Assembly (NCBI GenBank): GCA_027066595.1
Contig: JAMONG010000072.1
Span: forward strand, 1-14,928
DNA: 14,928 nt
Reading direction: 5' to 3'
Origin: Sulfurovum sp.
GTDB lineage: Bacteria > Campylobacterota > Campylobacteria > Campylobacterales > Sulfurovaceae
Part shown: piece after piece, positions 6,960 through 13,772 of the stretch
How positions within the stretch are numbered: the first letter of the stretch is position 1
Layout: every line of letters starts with the position of its first letter
The notes under the pieces: model-generated
Database searches by the model: none
Seen by the model: the letters and a program-made list of their open reading frames with translations, nothing else
What the model was told of the DNA's origin: nothing
Position numbers and translations under genes: made by a program

Positions 6960-7907
6960 ATGACCATTGTACTACTAGATGCCAAGACTTTAGGAGACGA
7001 CCTAGACCTCTCCTCTTTAGAAGCGTTTGGCTCACTTACGACTTACAGTACGACCTCCGAAGAGCAAACCCTAGAGCGTATTATAGATGCTGATATCGTC
7101 ATTAGCAACAAAGTAGTACTCTCGGCAAACATACTCTCACAAACTAAAAAGCTCAAACTTATCTGCATCGCCGCCACAGGTATGAACAACGTAGACTTAG
7201 AAGCTTCAAAGTTTCAAAACATAGAGGTTAAAAATGTGGCAGGGTATTCTACTAAGTCGGTGGTACAACACACCTTTACCATGGCACTTTATCTACTTGA
7301 GAAAATGTCTTACTACGCTACAGTAGTACAAAATAACACTTGGTCAAAGTCTGAACTCTTTACAGATGTTTCTCACCCTTTTTATGAAATCTCTGGAAAA
7401 AAATGGGGCATAATAGGTATGGGTGCCATAGGTAGAGAAGTTGCAAACATCGCAACAGCTTTTGGTGCAGAGGTAAATTACCACTCCACTTCTGGAAAAA
7501 ACCTACACCATGCTTACCCACATAAAAGTTTAGAGTTTATCTTAAAAGATTGTGACATCATCTCTATCCATGCTCCACTTAATGATAAAACCTATGATCT
7601 CATCAATGAGATTAACCTACCTTATATCAAAGAAAAATCTATTTTACTTAACCTAGGACGAGGAGGCATTGTCAATGAAACAGACCTAGCTTTTGAGCTT
7701 GATAGACGTGAAATTTACGCAGGTCTTGATGTACTCGAGACAGAACCTATAGCACATTCAAATAGACTCAACGATATCAAACATAAAGAGAGACTACTCA
7801 TCACCCCACACATCGCATGGACAAGTATAGAAGCAAGAAAAAAGCTTCTTCAAGGCATAGTGAAAAATATAGAAACATTTTTAAAAACCAATCCTAAGGA
7901 TGCCTAA
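6960..7907 (+). CDS. D-2-hydroxyacid dehydrogenase (NAD-dependent)
   Basis: The 315 residues follow the D-isomer 2-hydroxyacid dehydrogenase plan. The NAD-binding GMGAIG is at 153-158, SIHAPL at 202-207, and the catalytic residues are Arg234 (NLGRGG), Glu262 (DVLETEP) and His284 (TPHIAW). Members reduce 2-oxoacids, for example hydroxypyruvate to glycerate, but the substrate cannot be decided here; an HprA-like glycerate dehydrogenase is one option. The gene starts ten bases after the VKOR stop with AAGGA before its ATG. Its TAA shares one base with the ATG of the fumarate reductase flavoprotein (TAATG), so the two are translationally coupled. That pairing hints at a shared role in disposing of reductant, which is inference. 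Confidence 0.93.
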   Translation: MTIVLLDAKTLGDDLDLSSLEAFGSLTTYSTTSEEQTLERIIDADIVISNKVVLSANILSQTKKLKLICIAATGMNNVDLEASKFQNIEVKNVAGYSTKSVVQHTFTMALYLLEKMSYYATVVQNNTWSKSELFTDVSHPFYEISGKKWGIIGMGAIGREVANIATAFGAEVNYHSTSGKNLHHAYPHKSLEFILKDCDIISIHAPLNDKTYDLINEINLPYIKEKSILLNLGRGGIVNETDLAFELDRREIYAGLDVLETEPIAHSNRLNDIKHKERLLITPHIAWTSIEARKKLLQGIVKNIETFLKTNPKDA

Positions 7908-9517
7908 TGATTGATGTACTCATCATCGGAAGTGGTGGGGCTGGACTCACTGCTGCCCTCTCTGCAAAAGACGTAGGGGCTTCAGTACTTGTGGTAGGTA
8001 AAGCCTACCCCACAAACTCCCAAACTTCTATGGCACAAGGTGGTATGAATGCTGCACTTGCTAATGTAGAAGAAGACAGTATTGATGCTCACATCGCTGA
8101 TACCATCAAGTCTGCACGAGGGCTTTGTGATGAAGAGAGAGTAAAGCAGATGTGTACCTCTGCACCTGATGCCATCGCATGGTTAGAGAGTATCGGTGTG
8201 CCTTTTTCACGTCTTGACAATGGTAAAATAGGTACAGATACAGTTGCACAAAGACAAATGGGTGGGGCTTCTGCCAAGAGAGCTTGTTATGCACAAGACT
8301 ACACAGGATTAAAGATACTTCATACCCTCTATGATACTTGCTTAAAACATCACATAGACTTCTTAGATGAACACTACCTACTAAGCCTCATCCTTGAAGA
8401 GGGTGTAGCCAAAGGTGCCACCTTTCTTGACATCCGTACAGGGGAAGTGAAGCAAATAAATGCCAAGTCTGTCATCGTTGCGACTGGTGGGTATGGTGGT
8501 ATCTATCATGGGTTTACTACCAACATGTATGGTGCAAGTGGTGATGGCATAGCCACTGTACTTCGTGCAGGTGGAGCAGTGAGTGATATGGAGTTTATAC
8601 AGTTTCATCCTACAGCTCTTAAAAATTCCAGCATACTCATAAGCGAGAGTGCTAGAGGTGAAGGTGGGTACTTGGTAAATACCAAAGGCGAAAGATTTGT
8701 CGATGAGCTAAAACCCAGAGACGTGGTAGCACGTGCCATTTTCGAACAGTTTGCACAAGGTCAAGAGGTCTTTTTGGATGTACGACACTTAGGTGAAGAG
8801 AAACTTATGGAGCTTTTACCTCAAGAGGTAGCGTTATGTAAACTTCATGAAAATGTAGACCCGTCCAAAGAACTCATACCCATAAAACCTGTGGCACACT
8901 ACTCCATGGGAGGCATCGATGTGAATGCCCTCATGCAAGTAGAGGGCATACAAGGCTGTTTTGCCGTAGGTGAATGTGCCAATGCCAAAGTACATGGAGC
9001 CAACCGCCTAGGAGGCAACTCCCTACTGGAGATAGTCACCTTTGGAAAACTAGCAGGGCAACACGCATACACTTATGCAAGTACGACTAGTGTGAACATG
9101 CCTGATGAGACACAAAAAAAACAAGACATAGACTATATAGAAAACCTTTTTAGTAAAAAAAGTACACTCAACTTCTATACACAAAGAGAGAAACTCGGAG
9201 AACTCTTTTATGAAAAAGTAGGCATCGTTCGAGACAATACCAAGCTAAACCAAGCACTTGAAGCTGTCATAGCTATGCAGGAGAAGTTAGTCCACATGGG
9301 CATAGAAGACAAAAGCCCTAAAAACAACACAAACCTCACAGACTTTTTAGAGTTTGTCAATGTGCTACTGCTCTCTTCTACTATTATCTCTGCGGCCATT
9401 GCACGTGATGAGAGCCGTGGTGCACACTATAAAGAGGGTTTTGAAAAGCTTGATGATGAGAAATTTAAAAACCATATCGTCTTTCAGTGGGAACAGACAC
9501 AAGGAGCTAAAGCATGA
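7907..9517 (+). CDS. Fumarate reductase / succinate dehydrogenase flavoprotein, non-covalent FAD type
   Basis: The 536-residue protein is a FrdA/SdhA-family flavoprotein. The dinucleotide motif is at the very start (GSGGAGL, 8-14), with no Tat signal, so it is cytoplasmic. Catalytic and substrate motifs are present: FHPTAL (233-238), ESARGEGGYL (247-256), PRDVVARAI with the proton-transfer Arg271, HYSMGG with His331, and GANRLGGNSLL with Arg367. In SdhA/FrdA the FAD is bound to the His of SHT-x-AQGG; here the segment is SQTSMAQGG (38-46), with Gln39 in place of His. FAD should therefore be held non-covalently, which in E. coli FrdA mutants favours fumarate reduction over succinate oxidation. 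L-aspartate oxidase is the main alternative, but the coupled iron-sulfur subunit argues against it. ATGA overlap joins it to the next gene. Confidence 0.9.
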   Translation: MIDVLIIGSGGAGLTAALSAKDVGASVLVVGKAYPTNSQTSMAQGGMNAALANVEEDSIDAHIADTIKSARGLCDEERVKQMCTSAPDAIAWLESIGVPFSRLDNGKIGTDTVAQRQMGGASAKRACYAQDYTGLKILHTLYDTCLKHHIDFLDEHYLLSLILEEGVAKGATFLDIRTGEVKQINAKSVIVATGGYGGIYHGFTTNMYGASGDGIATVLRAGGAVSDMEFIQFHPTALKNSSILISESARGEGGYLVNTKGERFVDELKPRDVVARAIFEQFAQGQEVFLDVRHLGEEKLMELLPQEVALCKLHENVDPSKELIPIKPVAHYSMGGIDVNALMQVEGIQGCFAVGECANAKVHGANRLGGNSLLEIVTFGKLAGQHAYTYASTTSVNMPDETQKKQDIDYIENLFSKKSTLNFYTQREKLGELFYEKVGIVRDNTKLNQALEAVIAMQEKLVHMGIEDKSPKNNTNLTDFLEFVNVLLLSSTIISAAIARDESRGAHYKEGFEKLDDEKFKNHIVFQWEQTQGAKA

Positions 9518-10230
9518 TAATATCTATACTCAGGTCTGATACGAATACACCACAAACCTATACGCTAGAAGACAAAGAGACTACCCTACTTCATGCCCTT
9601 ACGCACATCAAAGCCACACAAGATGCAACGCTTACCTTTACAGCAGGATGTCGTGCTTCAGTCTGTGGTACCTGTGCAGTAAGAGTCAATGGCAAAGAAC
9701 AGCTCTCCTGTGCCTACAAAGTGCAAGATGGCGATGTCATAGAACCACTCAACTACCATCCTGTGCTACGTGACCTAAAAGTAGACAAAAACCAAGCCAA
9801 AGAGACACTACTTAAAAGCAGTGCATGGCTACAAAGTTTTACAGAAGCTTCCCTCACACCGAAAGATGAAAAACAAAGCGAACGCCAAACAGACTGCATA
9901 CTCTGTGACTCATGCTACTCTGCTTGCCCAGTCTACGCAGTCATGCCTGACTTTCTAGGACCTTTTGCCCTAACTCGCACCTACCGTTATGCTACCGATA
10001 AAAGAGAAGGTAATGCCAAAGCCATCATAGATAACATTCAAAGCAATGGCGTATGGGACTGTACCTTATGTGGAGAGTGTACCCTCGCTTGTCCAAAAGG
10101 CATAGACCCTAAAATGGACATCATGATGTTACGTGGTGAATCGTTACAATACGGTCACACAGACCCCTCTTTTGCTACGCAAAGTTTTGGAGAACCAAGT
10201 TTTGGGTTTGATCCAAATTCTGGGTTTTAG
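9514..10230 (+). CDS. Fumarate reductase / succinate dehydrogenase iron-sulfur subunit with two [4Fe-4S] motifs
   Basis: The 238-residue protein carries electrons to the flavoprotein. The N-terminal ferredoxin domain has the [2Fe-2S] ligands Cys46, Cys51, Cys54 and Cys66 with the FrdB spacing. The C-terminal domain has two complete C-x2-C-x2-C-x3-CP motifs: Cys128/131/134/138 and Cys183/186/189/193. In classical FrdB/SdhB the second motif lacks the middle Cys (Val207 in E. coli FrdB) and binds [3Fe-4S]; Cys186 here fills that place, so two [4Fe-4S] clusters are expected, as in archaeal-type and SdhE/MfrE-linked enzymes. The protein ends in a Ser/Phe-rich tail with no CCG domain. No membrane anchor follows: the next gene is convergent and overlaps the stop by four bases. 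Confidence 0.92.
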   Translation: MIISILRSDTNTPQTYTLEDKETTLLHALTHIKATQDATLTFTAGCRASVCGTCAVRVNGKEQLSCAYKVQDGDVIEPLNYHPVLRDLKVDKNQAKETLLKSSAWLQSFTEASLTPKDEKQSERQTDCILCDSCYSACPVYAVMPDFLGPFALTRTYRYATDKREGNAKAIIDNIQSNGVWDCTLCGECTLACPKGIDPKMDIMMLRGESLQYGHTDPSFATQSFGEPSFGFDPNSGF

Positions 10231-10640
10231 TCTGCTTGAGCTTTTTCAAATCCTTCAATAATCATTGAAGGAATTTTCATAGGTCTAAACCTTTTGCTGT
10301 CTACAAAGACCCACTCTGTTTTTCCTTCACAAATAAGTGCATTATCAAGTGGACGAGTGAGAACATAACGACGGATAGAGAGTATTTTCCCTATCTCTTC
10401 TACCCAAGTCTCCATTTGTAGTTCATCATTTTCAAAAGCGGGTTTTTTGTATTCTATATTATGAGATTTGGCTACCCAAGTACCTCCAAGTTTGAGGCAC
10501 TCTTCATAGCCAAAACCAACACTCTTAGAGTGTCTTGTTGCCGCATCTATCATCCAGCTTAAATAAGTGATATTAGAAACATGCCCGTTAAAATCTATAT
10601 CTTTCTTCAATACTTTAAATGTATAACTATATTTTATCAC
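10227..10640 (-). CDS. Hotdog-fold acyl-CoA thioesterase (4HBT family)
   Basis: The 137 residues give a single hotdog domain with the family N-terminal signature KKDIDFNGHVSNITYLSWMI (12-31), where an Asp before GHV-N is the usual catalytic or structural acid. The rest contains alternating strands such as KKPAFENDELQMETWVEE and EWVFVDSKRFRP. It probably hydrolyses an acyl-CoA or acyl-ACP thioester in the cytoplasm; the substrate is unknown. The start codon is GTG at 10638-10640, chosen because AGGAG lies five bases upstream (10646-10650). The -10 TATAAT at 10666-10671 would leave a short leader of about 18 bases. It overlaps the end of the iron-sulfur subunit gene tail to tail. Confidence 0.85.
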   Translation of the reverse strand: MIKYSYTFKVLKKDIDFNGHVSNITYLSWMIDAATRHSKSVGFGYEECLKLGGTWVAKSHNIEYKKPAFENDELQMETWVEEIGKILSIRRYVLTRPLDNALICEGKTEWVFVDSKRFRPMKIPSMIIEGFEKAQAD

Positions 10641-10665
10641 GAGCTCTCCTCATACTATTTGTTTC

Positions 10666-10671
10666 ATTATA
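10666..10671 (-). promoter_or_regulatory. -10 box of the thioesterase gene
   Basis: The minus strand reads AGTATAATGA. The hexamer overlaps the left arm of a 7-bp inverted repeat, ATACTAT (10669-10675) and ATAGTAT (10686-10692). Confidence 0.4.
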
Positions 10672-10707
10672 CTATGAGAATATAGATAGTATTCTAAAAA
10701 TCAAAAT

Positions 10708-10736
10708 TTGACCTACAAATAATTTATGGCTATAAT
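10708..10736 (+). promoter_or_regulatory. Sigma-70 promoter of the DUF2853 gene
   Basis: TTGACC (10708-10713), a 17-base spacer and TATAAT (10731-10736) make the best two-part promoter in the window. Transcription would start near 10743, about 29 bases before the ATG. Confidence 0.65.
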
Positions 10737-10771
10737 CAAGATGTATTAAAATTTATACTAAAGGAAAAAGA

Positions 10772-11113
10772 ATGGGAAAACGTGATGAAAAAATTGAGCA
10801 GTATACTGCTGAGGCTAAGAAGTTAGGGCTTAAACTCTCTCCTGATTTGATTAGTAAAGTAACAGTGGGGCTTGGACCATCTATTTATAAAAAAGATTCT
10901 GAGACCATTGCATGTAGTCAATCTTCTGAACTAGAAACAGTAAAAAAGAACTTCTTACAAAAAAAGCTTGGATTAACAGATGATGATGCAACACTAGATG
11001 CAGCCATAAAAAAAGTATGTGAAGAGATGGGGTCTTCTAATAGAAATAAATATAGAGCACTCTTTTATGCACTTTTAACACAAGCCTTTAAAAAGGAATC
11101 TATCTACGCATAA
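10772..11113 (+). CDS. DUF2853 family small protein
   Basis: The 113-residue, mainly helical, charged protein matches my memory of the DUF2853 family: an MGKRDEKIEQY start, KVTVGLGPSIY (29-39), FLQKKLGL (61-68) and the strongly conserved SSNRNKYRALFYALL (88-102). No biochemical function is established for the family that I know of, and nothing in the neighbours suggests one. It is cytoplasmic with no signal peptide. AAAGGA lies before the ATG, behind a canonical promoter, so the gene is probably well expressed on its own. It faces the unrecognised 121-residue gene tail to tail, 15 bases away. Confidence 0.8.
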   Translation: MGKRDEKIEQYTAEAKKLGLKLSPDLISKVTVGLGPSIYKKDSETIACSQSSELETVKKNFLQKKLGLTDDDATLDAAIKKVCEEMGSSNRNKYRALFYALLTQAFKKESIYA

Positions 11114-11123
11114 AAGATAAAAG

Positions 11124-11137
11124 AAGATTTATATCTT
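11124..11137 (-). terminator. Weak terminator of the 121-residue gene
   Basis: Read on the minus strand, AAGAT-ATAA-ATCTT is a 5-bp hairpin over the stop codon, followed by a T-rich tract (CTTTTATCTTTTA). The stem is short, so this is tentative. Confidence 0.25.
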
Positions 11138-11494
11138 AATAAACAAGATATATCTCTTCTGCTCATCATTTTTACCAAATCCTACTATTTCCAATTCTTG
11201 ATACTGTTCATTGACATCCATTTTAAGCCCATACATCATGGCATCCATATCAAGTATCAAAAGAGAAGGAATAAGTGCTCCTATAGTCACTTTTTGGTCA
11301 CTAGCATCTATTTTAAACTCAAGTTGTTTCTTCTCATCATTCAAAATAGCTAAATTCAAAAGTGCTTCGCCTGCATAGATAAGTTTTGTACTGTCATTTA
11401 CATCTTCTTTCAATAAACCAGCAGTCAACACATACTCTTCATGATTCCCTATCTGTTCACGTACATCTTCTATGAGGTCTATGATATATTTCAA
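11129..11494 (-). CDS. Unrecognised acidic 121-residue protein
   Basis: I do not recognise a family. The protein is acidic, has no Cys or Trp, no signal peptide and no transmembrane helix, although IGALIPSLLILDMDAM (71-86) is hydrophobic. It may be a small alpha/beta domain; the C-terminus KRYILFIKI looks like a final strand. The start codon is TTG at 11492-11494: an AAAGGA Shine-Dalgarno lies about six bases upstream and no ATG is better placed. A minus-strand TATAAA at 11524-11529 could serve as its -10. That hexamer overlaps the plus-strand TATAAT of the structured element next door, so the two transcripts may be divergent. Coding status rests on the ribosome-binding site and the long clean frame. 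Confidence 0.7.
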   Translation of the reverse strand: MKYIIDLIEDVREQIGNHEEYVLTAGLLKEDVNDSTKLIYAGEALLNLAILNDEKKQLEFKIDASDQKVTIGALIPSLLILDMDAMMYGLKMDVNEQYQELEIVGFGKNDEQKRYILFIKI

Positions 11495-11525
11495 TTTTTA
11501 TCCTTTAAATATTATTGTAAATATT

Positions 11526-11531
11526 TATAAT
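11526..11531 (+). promoter_or_regulatory. -10 box (TATAAT) ahead of the structured element
   Basis: A perfect TATAAT on the plus strand lies four bases before the long hairpin, which would place a transcript start near 11537-11539, at the base of the stem. The surroundings are very AT-rich, so a chance match is possible. No clear -35 is visible. Confidence 0.4.
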
Positions 11532-11534
11532 TTT

Positions 11535-11682
11535 TGTAATTGCTAAGTTCGGAGTTAATTTGCTGTAGATTTGGCTAAACGGGTTTTGTGGAGAGAGGGA
11601 GCGTACAATAGGTACGTGACTAAACGGAACAAAGCCCGTTTAATCGAAGATATAGTAAAGAAACCCGAAATTAGCTATTACG
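11535..11682 (+). ncRNA. Long rod-shaped structured RNA or palindromic element, family unknown
   Basis: The whole stretch pairs with itself in nearly one register (position sums 23217-23218). Main helices are 11535-11540 with 11677-11682, 11542-11552 with 11665-11675 (one G-A mismatch), 11554-11556 with 11662-11664, 11559-11567 with 11651-11659, 11570-11574 with 11644-11648, 11576-11589 with 11629-11642, and an apical hairpin 11601-11606 with 11612-11617. That is about 56 pairs. Eight are G-U on the plus strand, while only one mismatch (C11575/A11643) would be G-U on the minus strand, so a plus-strand RNA is favoured. The 3' end covers the fusA stop codon. It matches no tRNA, tmRNA, SRP RNA or RNase P motif I know. 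A dispersed repeat, or a fusA 3'-end structure, are the alternatives. Confidence 0.55.
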
Positions 11683-13761
11683 CTTTTCGATGATTTCCTT
11701 GGCTACATTCTGTGGTACTTCTTCATAGTGGTCAAACTCCATCGCATACGTCGCACGACCTTGAGTCATTGAACGTAGGTCAGTTGAGTAACCAAACATT
11801 TCAGAAAGTGGTACAAAAGCATTCACAATTTTGTTTCCTGCTCTGTCATCCATTCCTGTTACTTGACCACGTCTTTTGGCAACATCACCAATAACGTCTC
11901 CCATGTAATCTTCAGGAACTTCAACTTCAACTTTCATAAGTGGTTCTAAGATGATTGGCTTCGCTTTTCTACAACCTTCTCTGAATCCCATAGAAGCGGC
12001 AAGTTTAAATGCCATTTCAGATGAATCGACATCATGGTAAGAACCATCATAAACAGTTACCTTAACATCTTCAACAGGGTAACCTGCTTGAATACCTCTA
12101 GCCATCGCTTCTTGGATACCTTTATCAACAGGTTTGATAAATTCTTTTGGAATTACCCCACCTTTAACTGCATCAACAAACTCGTAACCAAAACCTGGTT
12201 CTTGTGGCTCAATTTTGAGATATACGTGACCAAATTGTCCACGTCCACCAGATTGTTTAGCATACTTGTATTCTTGATCAACAGATTCTTTAATCGTTTC
12301 ACGGTAAGAAACTTGTGGAGCACCAACGTCAGCTTCAACATTAAATTCTCTTTTCATTCTATCTACAAGAATCTCAAGGTGAAGTTCACCCATTCCTGAA
12401 ATAATAGTTTGACCAGTTTCTTCATCTGAAGAAACACGGAAAGAAGGATCTTCTGCAGCTAGTTTACCAAGGGCAACACCCATTTTCTCTTGATCGGCTT
12501 TTGTTTTAGGTTCAACCGCAACAGAGATAACTGGATCTGGGAAGTCCATTCTTTCAAGTACAACTTTATCAGAAGCATCACAAAGTGTATCACCAGTTGT
12601 AGTGTTCTTAAGACCAACAACCGCACCGATTTCACCTGCATAAATTTCAGCTACTTCTTCTCTTTTAATCGCATGCATTTTCATGATACGACCAATTCTT
12701 TCTTTTTTATCTTTTGTTGAGTTATGTACGTATGAACCTGATTGTAAAGAACCACGGTATACACGAATAAATGTCAACTGACCAACAAATGGATCGGTCA
12801 TAATTTTAAATGCTAATGATGCAAATGCACCATCATCTGTTGAAGGAACAATTACTTCTTCATTTTCATCTTCCATCATAGTACCCTTAATCGCAGGTGC
12901 TTCAACTGGAGATGGAAGATATGCAACAACAGCGTCCAGTAAAGTTTGAACACCTTTGTTTTTGAATGCAGATCCAACAGTCATAGGAACGATATGCATA
13001 CCGATAGTAGCAGCTTTAATTCCTTCAACTATTTCTTCTTCTGTAAGGTCTTCACCTTCCATATATTTTTCCATAAGTTCTTCATTACCATCAACTTCAG
13101 AAATACTTTCAATAAGTTTTTCACGGTATTTTTCTGATAATTCAACCATATCTTCAGGAATTTCTTCTACATGGTAATTAGAACCCATTTCTGCATCTTT
13201 ATCCCAAACGATAGCTTTCATTTTCACAAGATCAACAACACCTTGGAAATTTTCTTCTGCACCGATTGGTAATTGAATTGGAACAGGATTCCCTTTCAAT
13301 CTTTCAATAATTTGTCTTTCAACTTCATAAAAGTCAGAACCCGTTCTATCATATTTGTTTACAAAAACAATTGATGGTACACCATAACGGTTTCTTTGTC
13401 TCCATACTGTTTCAGATTGTGGTTGAACCCCACCAACTGCACAGAATACAGATACTGCACCATCAAGTACTCTCATAGAACGCTCAACTTCAATGGTGAA
13501 GTCAACGTGTCCCGGAGTATCTATAATGTTAATTTGTTTTTTGTTCCACTCACAAGTAGTCGCAGCAGAAGTAATCGTAATACCTCTTTCTTGCTCTTGC
13601 TCCATCCAGTCCATTGTTGCAGCACCATCATGTACTTCACCAATTTTATGTTCAACACCAGTATAGAATAAAATTCTTTCTGTTGTTGTTGTTTTCCCTG
13701 CATCAATGTGAGCAGCAATACCGATGTTTCTTACATCATTAAGTTTATGCGTTCTTGCCAT
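11671..13761 (-). CDS. fusA: Elongation factor G
   Basis: EF-G is the GTPase that moves tRNAs and mRNA through the ribosome and, with RRF, recycles it. The 696 residues are the full five-domain length. The GTPase motifs are in place: AHIDAGKT (17-24), the switch segment RGITI (59-63), DTPGH (81-85) and NKYD (135-138; NKMD is more usual). The C-terminal domains carry GMGELHLEI and the SGGRGQFGHV stretch. The ATG is preceded by TAAGGA, whose TAA is the rpsG stop codon, so translation is closely linked to rpsG. It is the last gene of the str cluster here: no tuf follows. Its stop codon lies inside the long palindromic element. Confidence 0.98.
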   Translation of the reverse strand: MARTHKLNDVRNIGIAAHIDAGKTTTTERILFYTGVEHKIGEVHDGAATMDWMEQEQERGITITSAATTCEWNKKQINIIDTPGHVDFTIEVERSMRVLDGAVSVFCAVGGVQPQSETVWRQRNRYGVPSIVFVNKYDRTGSDFYEVERQIIERLKGNPVPIQLPIGAEENFQGVVDLVKMKAIVWDKDAEMGSNYHVEEIPEDMVELSEKYREKLIESISEVDGNEELMEKYMEGEDLTEEEIVEGIKAATIGMHIVPMTVGSAFKNKGVQTLLDAVVAYLPSPVEAPAIKGTMMEDENEEVIVPSTDDGAFASLAFKIMTDPFVGQLTFIRVYRGSLQSGSYVHNSTKDKKERIGRIMKMHAIKREEVAEIYAGEIGAVVGLKNTTTGDTLCDASDKVVLERMDFPDPVISVAVEPKTKADQEKMGVALGKLAAEDPSFRVSSDEETGQTIISGMGELHLEILVDRMKREFNVEADVGAPQVSYRETIKESVDQEYKYAKQSGGRGQFGHVYLKIEPQEPGFGYEFVDAVKGGVIPKEFIKPVDKGIQEAMARGIQAGYPVEDVKVTVYDGSYHDVDSSEMAFKLAASMGFREGCRKAKPIILEPLMKVEVEVPEDYMGDVIGDVAKRRGQVTGMDDRAGNKIVNAFVPLSEMFGYSTDLRSMTQGRATYAMEFDHYEEVPQNVAKEIIEKRNS

Positions 13762-13772
13762 AACTTATTTCC

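Noticed and set aside
7907..9517. L-aspartate oxidase (NadB) for the flavoprotein without the FAD histidine
   Set aside because: The gene overlaps an FrdB-type iron-sulfur subunit by four bases, and NadB has no such partner. Family-level alignment would settle it.
11576..11642. Simple intrinsic terminator of fusA
   Set aside because: There is no T-tract after the stem on the minus strand, the stem is far longer than a terminator, and G-U pairs favour the plus strand. A secondary role in fusA 3'-end formation is not excluded.
11535..11682. SRP RNA, tmRNA or RNase P RNA
   Set aside because: I find no GGAA-capped SRP apical motif, no tRNA-like ends or tag frame, and no RNase P core sequences. 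The 6S family is not excluded by shape, but the element is short and has no large central bubble.
12034..13177. Several plus-strand open frames opposite fusA
   Set aside because: They are antisense shadows of a highly conserved gene, are rich in Ser, Phe and Asn, and have no ribosome-binding sites.
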